Position numbers and translations under genes: made by a program. Of a DNA stretch of 64,000 bases, positions 17,099-26,239 are shown one piece after another (position 1 is the first letter of the stretch; every line of letters begins with the position of its first letter). Under the pieces are notes generated by a model. The model had not been told where the DNA came from, ran no database searches, and saw only the letters and a list, made by a program, of their open reading frames with translations. Location of the stretch: assembly GCF_004683905.1 (NCBI RefSeq), contig NZ_CP038438.1:4650001-4714000 (forward strand), in the 5' to 3' direction. This DNA is from Pseudomonas fluorescens. GTDB taxonomy: Bacteria; Pseudomonadota; Gammaproteobacteria; Pseudomonadales; Pseudomonadaceae.

Positions 17099-17701
17099 AT
17101 GTTGAAAATCGTCCACCTGCTAATGGGCGCAGCGGCCTTGCTGCTGTCGTTCATACCTAGCTTGAAATCCGAAGCCGTTCCTTACCTGCAACAACCCGAT
17201 GCACTTTACCTGGCCTTTTTCGGCCTGCTGAATCTGGTCATCGCTCCAGTGATTCCTTACTGGAACAAAGGCCCGCGCCAGCATCTGCAAAATCTGGTCA
17301 GCGCTCTTCTCGTGCTGACTGTCGTCCTGCAAACCCTGACCCTGATCGCACCGATGCCAGTCATCGCCGGTCAACCGGCGGTGTTGTTCAGCCTGGTGAT
17401 CGCTCTGGTTGCCGTGGTCCTGCATCTGGCCATCAGCTTCTACAAGTCTTCACCGGCCGCCGCACCAACTACCTATGACATGAGCAACCGCGATACCGGT
17501 ACCGTCAAGTGGTTCAACACCTCCAAAGGCTTCGGCTTTATCTCCCGGGATTCCGGCGATGATATTTTCGTGCACTTTCGTGCAATCCGTGGCGAAGGCC
17601 ACCGCGTACTGGTCGAAGGCCAGCGCGTGGAGTTCTCGGTGATGAATCGGGACAAAGGCCTGCAAGCCGAGGACGTGATCGCCGCCCTGCCGCGTCGCTG
17701 A
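17099..17701 (+). CDS. Membrane protein with C-terminal cold shock domain, 200 aa
   Basis: Residues 1-125 hold four hydrophobic segments (about 4-20, 37-55, 65-85, 93-115), and residues about 135-200 form a full cold shock domain. Both RNA-binding motifs are intact: KGFGFISR and IFVHFRAI. The linker between the parts (SSPAAAPTTYDMSNRD) is short. An in-frame ATG in the linker (17477, MSNRDTGT) could give a free 74-residue cold shock protein, so both forms are possible. If the fusion is made, the domain would be tethered to the inner membrane on the cytoplasmic side, which is inferred from its role. It is monocistronic with a strong terminator. Confidence 0.85.
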   Translation: MLKIVHLLMGAAALLLSFIPSLKSEAVPYLQQPDALYLAFFGLLNLVIAPVIPYWNKGPRQHLQNLVSALLVLTVVLQTLTLIAPMPVIAGQPAVLFSLVIALVAVVLHLAISFYKSSPAAAPTTYDMSNRDTGTVKWFNTSKGFGFISRDSGDDIFVHFRAIRGEGHRVLVEGQRVEFSVMNRDKGLQAEDVIAALPRR

Positions 17702-17712
17702 TCCAAGGCAAT

Positions 17713-17750
17713 AAAAAACCGCGAACAGCCAGGCTGCTCGCGGTTTTTTT
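17713..17750. terminator. Bidirectional terminator between the membrane Csp gene and slyX
   Basis: The stem AAACCGCGA(A/G)CAGCC pairs with GGCTGCTCGCGGTTT. It is flanked by A-run and T-run, so it can serve both converging genes. Confidence 0.92.
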
Positions 17751-17773
17751 ACGCCTGCATAAAGGTGTTGGCA

Positions 17774-17980
17774 TCAGTAATGCGGTGGTGGCGCCTCTTC
17801 CTCGAAAGAATCGAACTGCCCGACCATCTCCTCCTGACGCTTGAGCAACGCCGCCATTTGCAGTTGCAAGCGCTCGATCACCCGCTGCTGCGCCACCAGT
17901 TCGTCGTTCAACGCCTGAATGGTGTCATCCTGAAAAGCCAGACGGCTTTCCAGATCGGTGACGCGTTCTTCAAGGTTCAT
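17774..17980 (-). CDS. slyX: SlyX protein, 68 aa
   Basis: A short, mostly coiled-coil protein (LEERVTDLESRLAFQDDTIQAL) ending in the family's PPPHY. The function of SlyX is unknown. It lies three bases after the HIT-domain gene and likely shares its transcript. Confidence 0.9.
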   Translation of the reverse strand: MNLEERVTDLESRLAFQDDTIQALNDELVAQQRVIERLQLQMAALLKRQEEMVGQFDSFEEEAPPPHY

Positions 17981-17983
17981 GGT

Positions 17984-18409
17984 TCAACCCTCCAGAAACG
18001 TGAAGTGTTCGGTCAGCACCAGACGCAGCCGCTCACGAATGCTCGCGACCTGCTCGGCGCTGTAGGGTTTGGCCGGGTGTTTGCCCCAGACCGGCGCCGG
18101 CCATGCCGCATCGTCACGCTTGCGCACGATCACATGCATATGCAACTGGCTGACAACGTTGCCCAGCGTCGCGACGTTCAGCTTGTCGGCATCGAACAAG
18201 TCCTTGAGCAACTCGGCCAGCGCCGTGGTTTCCTGCCACAACTGCTGCTGGTCGGCGACATCCAACTGAAACAACTCGCTGATATCGTCGCGACGAGGCA
18301 CCAGGATGAACCACGGGTAATTGGCATCGTTGGACAGCAGCAGCCGGCAGAGCGGGAAATCGCCGATGGTCAGGGTGTCCTGTTGAAGTCGTGAATCTAA
18401 AGCAAACAC
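17984..18409 (-). CDS. HIT-domain protein, 141 aa
   Basis: A histidine-triad protein, a superfamily of nucleotide hydrolases and transferases. The triad appears as QLHMHVIVR (H-x-H) near residue 96, with a substrate-binding N-terminal half around YPWFILVPRR. The start is a GTG at 18409 (VFALDSRLQQD); another GTG lies three codons upstream at 18418, and the longer frame to 18613 has no family look. Substrate is unknown. It is followed by slyX. Confidence 0.85.
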   Translation of the reverse strand: MFALDSRLQQDTLTIGDFPLCRLLLSNDANYPWFILVPRRDDISELFQLDVADQQQLWQETTALAELLKDLFDADKLNVATLGNVVSQLHMHVIVRKRDDAAWPAPVWGKHPAKPYSAEQVASIRERLRLVLTEHFTFLEG

Positions 18410-19306
18410 TGCGTGCACTCCCGGCTGATCTACACAATTCAGCTTAGCGGCCATCCAGACAGGCATGACGCCAAGCGACAGGCAGGCAGCATACCTGCGA
18501 ATGCGCCGGGCTTCACGATGAGCGTGCCAGGACAGACATTGCTCAACGCTCCTGCATGCGACATTTTCGGGCGGCACGCACCATGACGGAACCGACTGCG
18601 CGGTGCAGCACAATGAAATGACCAGAAAAGCCCAAAGCGTTCATCCCCTGCTCCCGCTCAAACTGTATGAATCCGGAACAACTGGAAAAATTTTTGCACC
18701 AAAAACGCACAGCGCGTCTACGCTCAGTGCGTCGGGCATCCGCCGAATACTCACCGGCGGGGTGAACCGGTAACGTTTTTCGTTGTCCCGCGCACGAACC
18801 TGCTCGACAACACCAAGCAAGGGATGGCGTCAAGCCCTGATAAAGAAGGGCTTGAGGCCCTGTATTTATGAGGTTTTTACAGCGAGTGACGAGTGTTCAG
18901 AAAAATAACCGCATAGAGAAAGCGGTTTGTGCACGCTTGTTGCATTCGTACCCATATGGACTATAAGCGCACCACGGGAAGTGGGAGCCTTAGGCCCAAC
19001 AAAAACAGTGGCAGGGTTGCCCGATGGAGATTCAAGTGTTTTGCCAGGGACTCTTTTTTAGCGATGCAAAAGGCTAGAAAAACAGCGAGAAAGTTGTCGA
19101 TCCGATTGCATCGGTACTGTGAATTTGCGACATCTACAAAGCCATCTGCGACAGCGTCGTAAAGAAGGTGAAAGGTTGGATTAGCAAGTATCGCCAACAT
19201 TGTCGGCGTGATATAAGTTTGCGCCGACACAAAAAGAAAGAGCCGCCCAGATAATAAAACAGGTGGGACGGCAGTACTCTTCTAAAAACCAAAGGAGCAA
19301 ATCACG
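18410..19306. other. About 0.9 kb non-coding region before the porin gene
   Basis: No frame here looks like a real protein. The region should hold the promoter of the HIT gene (left) and the promoter and leader of the porin gene (right). Structures seen: a small hairpin CCGCATAGAGAAAGCGG (18908-18924), a larger hairpin at 19201-19229, and A-rich tracts near 19231-19240. A small RNA gene cannot be excluded but no known one was recognised. Confidence 0.4.
19201..19229 (+). promoter_or_regulatory. Hairpin in the porin leader region
   Basis: TGTCGGCG (19201-19208) and CGCCGACA (19222-19229) form a perfect 8-bp stem with a 13-base AT-rich loop, about 77 bases before the porin ATG. It could be an operator or an mRNA leader structure. 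An A-rich tract AAAAAGAA follows at 19231-19238. Confidence 0.4.
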
Positions 19307-20665
19307 ATGCGCGTGATGAAGTGGAGCATGATCGCCCTGGCTGTTGCAGCAGGCACCTCGCAGTTCGCAATGGCATCTTCGCAGGATGACGCCAAAGGGT
19401 TCCTGGAAGACCAGAGTCTGAAACTGAAGACTCGTATGGAATACATGAACCGCGATTACAAAAATGGTGCCGGTAACGTTGCAAAGAAAGACGGCACCCC
19501 GGGTTTTGAAAGCGGCTATCGCCAGGACACCGGTGTCAGCCAACTGCTGACCTACGAATCGGGCTTCACTCAAGGCACCGTAGGTTTCGGTCTCGACGCC
19601 ATGGCCATGGGTTCGGTCAAGCTGGACGGTGGCTCGGGTCGTCGTGGTAACGGCCTGTTCGCGATTGATAGCGACGGCAACGAAGAGAAATCCCAAGGCA
19701 AGATCGGCGGCGCTGTCAAATTCCGCGTTTCCGACACTGTGCTGAAATACGGTCAGCAATTCGTTGCCAGCCCGGTCTTCGCCACTGACGACAGCCGTCT
19801 GTTGCCAGAAGTGGCTACCGGTACCTTGATCACTTCCAAAGAGATCAAAGGCCTGGAACTGAGCGCAGGTCGCTTCACCGCCCTGAGCAAGCAAACCGGC
19901 ATGGGCCGCGACAGCATCGGCGGCCTGCCTGATGAGAACGGCAACGGTGGCAAGGGCCTGACCAGCATCAACATCTTCGGCGCCAGCTATGCCTTCACCG
20001 ACAATTTCACCGGTGCATTGGCCGCTTCGGATGCCGACCAGTACTTCAAGAAGCAATACATCAATCTGAACTACACCCTGCCTATCGCCGAAGACCAGTC
20101 GCTGAACTTCGACTTCAACGGTTATAAAACCGAAGGCGAGAAGCGTGGCAACCTGGTCAGCGCCATTGGCGACGAAACCCCTGACAACGACACCCGTGGC
20201 GTAGACAACAAACTGTGGTCCCTGGCAGCAGCCTACAGCCTCGGCGCGCACAAGTTCACCATCGCTCACCAGCGCTCCAGCGGCGACAATGCCTACTACT
20301 ATGGCGTTGACGGCAATAGCACCATCTTCGTTGCCAACTCCATTCAGATCTCCGACTTCGTGGGCCGTGAAGAACGCTCCTGGCAAGCTCGTTACGACCT
20401 GAACATGAAGACTTATGGCGTTCCTGGCCTGAGCTTCATGACCCGCTACGTGAAGGGTGACAACATCAAGACCAACGGTCTGGGTGAAGGTAAAGAAAAC
20501 GAGTGGAACGCCGAGTCCAAGTACGTGATCCAGGAAGGTCCAGCCAAGGATCTGTCGTTCCGTCTGCGTTACGCCATGTACCGTTCGAACGGCGCGTACA
20601 GCGGCTACGCGTCTGACAACAACGACACCCGTCTGATCGTCGAGTACCCACTGAACATCCTCTAA
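19307..20665 (+). CDS. OprD-family outer membrane porin, 452 aa
   Basis: A substrate-selective 18-strand barrel of the OprD family, which takes up amino acids, organic acids or aromatic compounds depending on subgroup. The signal peptide is MRVMKWSMIALAVAAGTSQFAMA. Family features include FLEDQSLKLKTRMEYMNRDYK near the N-terminus, TGVSQLLTYESGFTQGTVGFGLDA, and many alternating strands ending in TRLIVEYPLNIL. The ribosome binding site AAAGGAG is eight bases from the ATG. The sequence resembles the OprE/OprQ type more than OprD itself, but the substrate cannot be named. Confidence 0.9.
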   Translation: MRVMKWSMIALAVAAGTSQFAMASSQDDAKGFLEDQSLKLKTRMEYMNRDYKNGAGNVAKKDGTPGFESGYRQDTGVSQLLTYESGFTQGTVGFGLDAMAMGSVKLDGGSGRRGNGLFAIDSDGNEEKSQGKIGGAVKFRVSDTVLKYGQQFVASPVFATDDSRLLPEVATGTLITSKEIKGLELSAGRFTALSKQTGMGRDSIGGLPDENGNGGKGLTSINIFGASYAFTDNFTGALAASDADQYFKKQYINLNYTLPIAEDQSLNFDFNGYKTEGEKRGNLVSAIGDETPDNDTRGVDNKLWSLAAAYSLGAHKFTIAHQRSSGDNAYYYGVDGNSTIFVANSIQISDFVGREERSWQARYDLNMKTYGVPGLSFMTRYVKGDNIKTNGLGEGKENEWNAESKYVIQEGPAKDLSFRLRYAMYRSNGAYSGYASDNNDTRLIVEYPLNIL

Positions 20666-20709
20666 TCGGGATATGCAGCTGACGTACTGTAGAGCTTTGC
20701 TCTAACAAG

Positions 20710-20743
20710 AACCGCTCACCTGACTCAGGTGAGCGGTTTTTTT
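20710..20743 (+). terminator. Terminator after the porin gene
   Basis: The stem AACCGCTCACCTGA/TCAGGTGAGCGGTT is followed by seven T. Confidence 0.94.
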
Positions 20744-20833
20744 ATGAATCAAGTTTGCCCTGCCTTCCTGTTTCTGACCGTACAAACAATAGTAGCTAGC
20801 TACTTATTAGCCAACGAACATCTAGATCAGACA

Positions 20834-20867
20834 TAAAAAACCCAAGAGTGCGGACAGCTCTTGGGTT
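20834..20867 (-). terminator. Terminator after mscS
   Basis: On the minus strand the stem AACCCAAGAGCTGTCCGCACTCTTGGGTT is followed by a run of T. It lies about 43 bases past the mscS stop codon. Confidence 0.9.
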
Positions 20868-20909
20868 AGTCCACTCATTAACTGACCGCGAGGCCAAGTA
20901 TCAGTGGTA

Positions 20910-21752
20910 TTACTGAACAGCCGATTCCTGAACTACTCGAATAACCCGCTGTGGAAACGGAATATCAATACCGGCAGTTTTCAAACGGTCACGCGACTGT
21001 TCGTTAAACATGAACATCACGTCCCAATAGTCTGCAGTTTTAACCCACACACGCAGGGAAACAGTGATCGAACTGTCACCCAACGTCGAAATGACCGCTT
21101 GTGGCGCAGGGTCCTGCAATACGCGCTCATCCTTGGCCAGATCCAGCAGCACCTGACGGGCCTTTTGCAGATCTGCTTCGTAATCCACACCCACGTCGAA
21201 CACCACTTTGCGGGTTGGCTGACGGTTGGTATTGGTGATGATGCCGTTCGACAGATTGCCGTTCGGGACGATGATGGTCTTGTTGTCACCGGTACGCAGC
21301 ACGGTGTGGAAAATCTGGATGCTGTCGACCGTACCCGCCACACCTTGCGCTTCGATCCAGTCACCGATGCGGAATGGACGGAACAACAGAATCAACACGC
21401 CGCCGGCGAAATTCGCCAGGCTACCTTGCAATGCCAGACCGATCGCCAGACCGGCCGCACCGATCGCGGCCACGAACGAGGTGGTTTCCACGCCGATCAT
21501 CGAAGCGACGCTGACAATCAGCAGCACCTTGAGGATGATGTTCGCCAGACTGCTGATGAAGCCTTGCAGCGCCAGGTCGGCATTGCGCAGGGCCAGCAGA
21601 CCGCCGAGTTTTTGCGTGACCTTGTTGATCAGCCACCAGCCGATGGCCAGGGTAATCACTGCCAGCAGCACGCGACTGCCGTATTCCATGATCATCGGAA
21701 TCCACGCCTGGGACGCCTTGACCAGGTTGTCTACCTCAGCATTCAAATCCAT
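20910..21752 (-). CDS. mscS: Small-conductance mechanosensitive channel MscS, 280 aa
   Basis: A homoheptameric inner-membrane channel that opens under tension and releases solutes on osmotic downshock. Three N-terminal membrane helices are seen (about 25-45, 68-88, 93-125). The pore helix TM3 carries the Gly/Ala packing pattern GAAGLAIGLALQGSLANFAGG. The cytoplasmic domain follows (FRPFRIGDWIEAQGVAGTVDSI). Length is close to that of the E. coli channel. Confidence 0.94.
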   Translation of the reverse strand: MDLNAEVDNLVKASQAWIPMIMEYGSRVLLAVITLAIGWWLINKVTQKLGGLLALRNADLALQGFISSLANIILKVLLIVSVASMIGVETTSFVAAIGAAGLAIGLALQGSLANFAGGVLILLFRPFRIGDWIEAQGVAGTVDSIQIFHTVLRTGDNKTIIVPNGNLSNGIITNTNRQPTRKVVFDVGVDYEADLQKARQVLLDLAKDERVLQDPAPQAVISTLGDSSITVSLRVWVKTADYWDVMFMFNEQSRDRLKTAGIDIPFPQRVIRVVQESAVQ

Positions 21753-21799
21753 CTTCCATCTCCTGATTTCCGGCTACCCGGGCTGTACACATATAAAAA

Positions 21800-21886
21800 G
21801 TGGGAGCGGGCTTGCTCGCGAAAGCGCTGTGTCATTCAACAATGAGTTGCCTGACACACCGCTTTCGCGAGCAAGCCCGCTCCCAC
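21800..21886. repeat. REP-type inverted pair, copy 3
   Basis: The arms GTGGGAGCGGGCTTGCTCGC and complement surround a divergent centre. It lies between yajQ and mscS, both read leftward. Confidence 0.9.
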
Positions 21887-21902
21887 AGCCATCTGACCGG
21901 AC

Positions 21903-22388
21903 TTAGTCGCGGAAGTTGTTGAACTGCAGTGGCATGCCGAATTCCTTGGCGCGCAGGGCCGCGATGGCTTCCTGCAGGTCATCACGCTTCTTGCCGGTCA
22001 CACGCACCTGCTCGCCCTGAATGGCGGCCTGCACCTTGAGCTTGGCGTCCTTAATGTGAGCGACGATTTTCTTCGCCAGCTCCTTGTCGATGCCTTCTTT
22101 GAGAATGGCGTCCTGCTTCATCAACTTGCCCGAGGCGTAAGCATCTTTGACTTCAAGGCACTGCACATCGATCTTGCGCTTGGTCAGGGCCAGCTTCAGG
22201 ATCTCGATCATCGCTTCCAGCTGGAACCCGGCTTCAGCGGTCAGGTTGACGGTCAGGTCCTTTTCCTTGAACTCGAAGCTGCCCTTGCCTTTCAGGTCAT
22301 AGCGACGATCGAGTTCCTTCACGGCGTTCTCGACCGCGTTGGTCAGCTCGTGTTTGTCCAGTTCGGATACCACGTCGAACGACGGCAT
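21903..22388 (-). CDS. yajQ: YajQ-family nucleotide-binding protein, 161 aa
   Basis: A small two-domain protein of the YajQ family; members in Xanthomonas and Pseudomonas bind cyclic di-GMP. The N-terminus MPSFDVVSELDKHELTNAVE and C-terminal RVTGKKRDDLQEAIAALR are diagnostic. Length is standard. Single gene; faces away from the panE-like gene at 22529. Confidence 0.94.
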   Translation of the reverse strand: MPSFDVVSELDKHELTNAVENAVKELDRRYDLKGKGSFEFKEKDLTVNLTAEAGFQLEAMIEILKLALTKRKIDVQCLEVKDAYASGKLMKQDAILKEGIDKELAKKIVAHIKDAKLKVQAAIQGEQVRVTGKKRDDLQEAIAALRAKEFGMPLQFNNFRD

Positions 22389-22528
22389 GTAGTCTCTCCA
22401 ATAAAAAGGCGCGCTCGATGAGGATGGAGCGCGCTTGGCTTGCGGTTAAAATCCGGCTCATTATAACGGGTCTTTTCCCACCGATACGGCGAGCCTTGCA
22501 TGCCAGTACCTTACCGAGTGAAAAACTG

Positions 22529-23446
22529 ATGTCCACCCCCTGGCACGTTCTCGGCGCCGGCAGCCTCGGCACCCTGTGGGCCACGCGTCTGGCGCGGGCC
22601 GGGCTGCCGGTGCGGCTGATCGTGCGGGATGCCGAGCGCTTGCGCAGCTATCAGGCGGCCGGTGGTCTGACGCTGGTCGAACACGGCGCAGCCACGACCT
22701 ATGCCGTCCCCGCGCAAACGGCGGACGACCCGGAGCCGATCCGCCGCCTGCTGGTCGCCTGCAAAGCCTATGACGCCGAAAGCGCCGTCGCCCGCCTCGC
22801 CCCGCGCCTGAGCGCAGATGCCGAGCTGATCCTGCTGCAGAACGGTCTCGGCAGTCAGGACGCCGTCGCAGCGCAGGTACCGCAGGCACGCTGCATCAGC
22901 GCCTCCAGCACCGAAGGCGCGTTCCGCGATGGCGACTGGCGCGTGGTGTTTGCCGGCCACGGTTTCACCTGGCTGGGTGATGCCGGCCATCCGGTGGCGC
23001 CGATCTGGCTGGACGATCTTGATGCGGCGAAAATCCCCCACGAGTGGAGCACCGACATCCTCACCCGGCTGTGGCGCAAACTGGCGCTCAATTGCGCGAT
23101 CAATCCGCTGACCGTGCTCCATGATTGCCGTAACGGCGGGCTGGAGCAGCATCAATGCGAAGTCGCCACGCTGTGCAGCGAGCTGGCCGAATTGCTGGAG
23201 CGTTGCGGTCAACCGGCAGCCGCGGTCAATCTGCAACAGGAAGTCGAGCGGGTGATTCACGCCACCGCAGCCAATTACTCGTCGATGTATCAGGACGTGA
23301 CCAACCAGCGCCGCACCGAAATCAGTTACCTGCTGGGCCACGCCTGCAAAGTCGCCACCCGTCACCAGTTGAACCTGCCACACCTCAATCAATTGCAGCA
23401 ACGTCTGGTCGGCCATCTGCGCAGCCTTGGATTGCCCAGCGACTGA
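22529..23446 (+). CDS. panE: Putative 2-dehydropantoate 2-reductase (PanE-like), 305 aa
   Basis: PanE reduces ketopantoate to pantoate with NADPH, a step towards coenzyme A. The N-terminal Rossmann motif is HVLGAGSLGTLWATRLA. The C-terminal helical domain carries the conserved lysine motif KLALNCAINPLTVL and the later SSMYQDVTNQRRTEISYLLG. The start is the ATG at 22529; the longer frame to 22418 lacks similarity. Pseudomonas genomes often have more than one PanE-like gene, so this one may act on another keto acid. Confidence 0.85.
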   Translation: MSTPWHVLGAGSLGTLWATRLARAGLPVRLIVRDAERLRSYQAAGGLTLVEHGAATTYAVPAQTADDPEPIRRLLVACKAYDAESAVARLAPRLSADAELILLQNGLGSQDAVAAQVPQARCISASSTEGAFRDGDWRVVFAGHGFTWLGDAGHPVAPIWLDDLDAAKIPHEWSTDILTRLWRKLALNCAINPLTVLHDCRNGGLEQHQCEVATLCSELAELLERCGQPAAAVNLQQEVERVIHATAANYSSMYQDVTNQRRTEISYLLGHACKVATRHQLNLPHLNQLQQRLVGHLRSLGLPSD

Positions 23447-23491
23447 GCAGCGGCTACGCTGGCCACTTGTTCCTTTGCTGCGATAAACCTG

Positions 23492-25528
23492 ATGCCATTG
23501 CGCCAGCGCCTTGAAAACCTGCCGGTCGGCCAGAAACTGCTGGCCGCCCTGCTGGTGTTGCTGACCACCGTCCTGCTGGTCGCCAACCTGACCTTTATCA
23601 GCGCCGCCTATTACATCTCCCAGGAAAGCATGGCGCCGCAAGCTTTGCAGACCATCGGCCGGCTGATCTCCAACCCGAGCCTGGTCGCACAAGCCCTCGA
23701 GTCGCCGAAAAGCGCCGAACGCCTGCTCAAGGAACTCGACAGCTATTCGCCGCTGCGCGCCGCCGCGTTGTATGACGGCAAGGGTGACCGCATCGCCCAG
23801 GTGCAGCGTGGCGACAAGCTCAATCTGCCGGAACGCTATCGACACGTCGAAGCCTGGCAGCTCACCGAGTTTCGCAGCAATCAGTTGATCACCCTGCCCC
23901 GTCCCGGCACCGCGCCCGGGCACTTGCTGCTGGTCGCCAGCAGTGAACTGCCGATGGCGTTCTACACCGGCACCCTGACTGCCAGTCTCGGCATCCTGAT
24001 TTTCAGTGTGCTGCTGTGGCTGGTGATTGCCCGGCAGATCAAACGCCTGATCACCCGCCCGATCCATGAGCTGGAAGAGCTCTCGCGTCAGGTCACTCGC
24101 GAAGAGAACTATGCCCTGCGCGCCTCACGCGGCAACCACGATGAAATCGGCAGCCTCGCCGAGGCGTTCAACACCATGCTCTCGCGCATCGAGGCTCGCG
24201 AACAGCAGCTCAAGCGCGCCCGCGATGACTCGCAGGCCGCCTACGATCAGGCCCAGGGCCTGGCCGAAGAAACCCGCCACACCAACCGAAAACTGGAGCT
24301 GGAAGTCCAGGTTCGGAGCAAGATCGAGAAGAAGCTCACCGGCTTCCAGAACTACCTCAACAGCATCATCGACTCCATGCCCTCGGCGCTGATCGCCCTC
24401 GACGAGCAGCTCTACGTGACCCAGTGGAACCAGGAAGCCAGCGCCCTCTCCGGCACGCGCCTGGATGAAGCGCTGAACCAGCCGATCTTCCTCGCCTTCG
24501 AACCGCTCAAGCCGTTTCTGCCGCAACTCAAGCAGACCGTGGAAGAGCACACCGTGGCGAAGATCGAACGGGTGACCTGGTTCAAGGATGACGAACCCAA
24601 GCACTACGCCCTGACCTTTTATCCGCTGATGGGCGGCGCCGGGCGCGGTGTGGTGATCCGTATCGACGACATCACCCAGCGCCTGTCGCTGGAAGAAATG
24701 ATGGTGCAGTCGGAAAAAATGCTTTCGGTCGGTGGCCTCGCCGCCGGCATGGCCCATGAGATCAACAACCCGCTCGGCGCGATCCTGCACAACGTGCAGA
24801 ACATTCGCCGGCGGCTGTCGGCGGATCTGCCGAAGAACCTCGAAACCGCTGAACAACTCGGCATCGAACTGGACACGGTCAACCGTTACCTGCAAAGCCG
24901 CGAAGTACCGAAATTGCTCGACGGCATCCAGCAGGCCGGCGCCCGCGCGGCAAAAATCGTCACGCACATGCTCAGTTTCAGCCGCCGCAGCACCCGGCAA
25001 ATGGCCCCGTGCGATCTGCCCGCACTGATCGATCAAGCGGTGGAAATTGCCGGCAACGACTTCGATCTGGCGATCGGTTTCGACTTCAAGGGCCAGGCGA
25101 TCATCCGCCAGTTCGACCCGGCGCTCGGCCCGGTGCCGGGCACTGCCAACGAACTGGAACAAGTGTTGCTCAACCTGCTGAAAAACGCTGCACAAGCCAT
25201 TCATCAGCGCGAAGACGACAGCGAGCCGGGGCGGATCATCCTGCGCACCAAACTCAATCCGCCATGGGCCGAGATTCAGGTCGAGGACAACGGCATCGGC
25301 ATGAGCGAAAACGTGCGCAAACGCACCTTCGAGCCGTTCTTCACCACCAAGGAAATCGGCCAGGGCACAGGGCTGGGGCTGTCGGTGTCGTACTTCATCA
25401 TCACCAACAACCACAAAGGCCAGATGGAAGTGCAATCGGCGCCGGGCCAGGGCACCTGCTTCACCTTGCGCCTGCCACTGACCCAACCGGCGACCATCGC
25501 CGCCGAAACCAATCAACTACCGAGGTAA
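23492..25528 (+). CDS. Membrane sensor histidine kinase, 678 aa, no adjacent regulator
   Basis: Domain order: membrane helix (15-40), periplasmic sensor (about 41-157, resembling CHASE8 type), second helix (162-180), HAMP (182-235), coiled coil (236-283), PAS (about 285-395), dimerisation domain with the phospho-accepting His422 in AGMAHEINNPLGA, and an ATPase domain with N-box (N565), DNGIG (599-603), FEPFFTTK and GTGLGL (625-630). All catalytic boxes are intact. No response regulator lies next to it; the following gene (3 bases on) is a cobalamin adenosyltransferase. The signal and the partner are unknown. Confidence 0.9.
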   Translation: MPLRQRLENLPVGQKLLAALLVLLTTVLLVANLTFISAAYYISQESMAPQALQTIGRLISNPSLVAQALESPKSAERLLKELDSYSPLRAAALYDGKGDRIAQVQRGDKLNLPERYRHVEAWQLTEFRSNQLITLPRPGTAPGHLLLVASSELPMAFYTGTLTASLGILIFSVLLWLVIARQIKRLITRPIHELEELSRQVTREENYALRASRGNHDEIGSLAEAFNTMLSRIEAREQQLKRARDDSQAAYDQAQGLAEETRHTNRKLELEVQVRSKIEKKLTGFQNYLNSIIDSMPSALIALDEQLYVTQWNQEASALSGTRLDEALNQPIFLAFEPLKPFLPQLKQTVEEHTVAKIERVTWFKDDEPKHYALTFYPLMGGAGRGVVIRIDDITQRLSLEEMMVQSEKMLSVGGLAAGMAHEINNPLGAILHNVQNIRRRLSADLPKNLETAEQLGIELDTVNRYLQSREVPKLLDGIQQAGARAAKIVTHMLSFSRRSTRQMAPCDLPALIDQAVEIAGNDFDLAIGFDFKGQAIIRQFDPALGPVPGTANELEQVLLNLLKNAAQAIHQREDDSEPGRIILRTKLNPPWAEIQVEDNGIGMSENVRKRTFEPFFTTKEIGQGTGLGLSVSYFIITNNHKGQMEVQSAPGQGTCFTLRLPLTQPATIAAETNQLPR

Positions 25529-25531
25529 CCC

Positions 25532-26116
25532 ATGGGCTTTCGCTTGTCGAAGATCTACACCCGCACCGGCGACACCGGCGAAACCGGCCTGGGCGATGGC
25601 CGCCGCGTCCCCAAGGATCACCCGCGGATCGAAGCGATTGGCGAAGTCGATACGCTGAACAGTCAGGTCGGCGTGCTGCTGGCCGGGCTGATCGCCGAGC
25701 GCGAGGCGTTCCCGGGGCTGAATGAGCTGATCGACGTGCTCGCGCCTTGCCAGCATCGTCTGTTTGACCTCGGCGGAGAGCTGGCGATGCCGGAATATCA
25801 GGCGCTGAACACGGCAGAAATCGAGCGCCTGGAAGCGGCGATCGATGTGTGGAACGAGGAATTGGGGCCGCTGGAGAATTTCATTCTGCCCGGTGGGTCG
25901 ATGCTGATTGCCCAGGCCCACGTGTGCCGCAGTCTGGCGCGCAGTGCCGAGCGCCGTTGTCAGCATTTGAATGCAATTGAGCCATTGGCCGGGGTTGGTT
26001 TGGCGTATATCAATCGGTTGTCGGATCTGTTGTTCGTCGCCGCAAGGTTGATTGCGCGGCGGCAGGGGATTGCGGAGATTTTGTGGCAGCCTGCTGCGAA
26101 GCCTTCAGAAATCTAG
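25532..26116 (+). CDS. PduO-type cob(I)alamin adenosyltransferase, 194 aa
   Basis: Transfers the adenosyl group of ATP to cob(I)alamin to give adenosylcobalamin. The N-terminal ATP-binding motif is IYTRTGDTGETGLGDG (about residues 8-23), and the family motifs EVDTLNSQVG and CRSLARSAERRC are present. Its start is three bases after the kinase stop codon, so the two are likely co-transcribed. No cobalamin riboswitch was seen upstream. Confidence 0.92.
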   Translation: MGFRLSKIYTRTGDTGETGLGDGRRVPKDHPRIEAIGEVDTLNSQVGVLLAGLIAEREAFPGLNELIDVLAPCQHRLFDLGGELAMPEYQALNTAEIERLEAAIDVWNEELGPLENFILPGGSMLIAQAHVCRSLARSAERRCQHLNAIEPLAGVGLAYINRLSDLLFVAARLIARRQGIAEILWQPAAKPSEI

Positions 26117-26131
26117 CGCCTGTAAGGACGC

Positions 26132-26216
26132 CTTCGCGAGCAAGCCCGCTCCCACAGTTGATTGCATTCATCCAGTTGGAATGCAGTCAAATGTGGGAGC
26201 GGGCTTGCTCGCGAAG
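26132..26216. repeat. REP-type inverted pair, copy 4 (reverse arrangement)
   Basis: Two 25-base perfect arms (26132-26156 and 26192-26216). Here the CTCCCACA ends face the centre, opposite to copies 1-3 and 6. It lies between the convergent pduO-type and Nudix genes. Confidence 0.9.
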
Positions 26217-26239
26217 AGGCCATCAGCCTCACAACATAA

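Noticed and set aside
18543..18833. 96-codon frame on the minus strand before the HIT gene
   Set aside because: Cys- and Arg-rich translation without family likeness, no ribosome binding site; left as non-coding.
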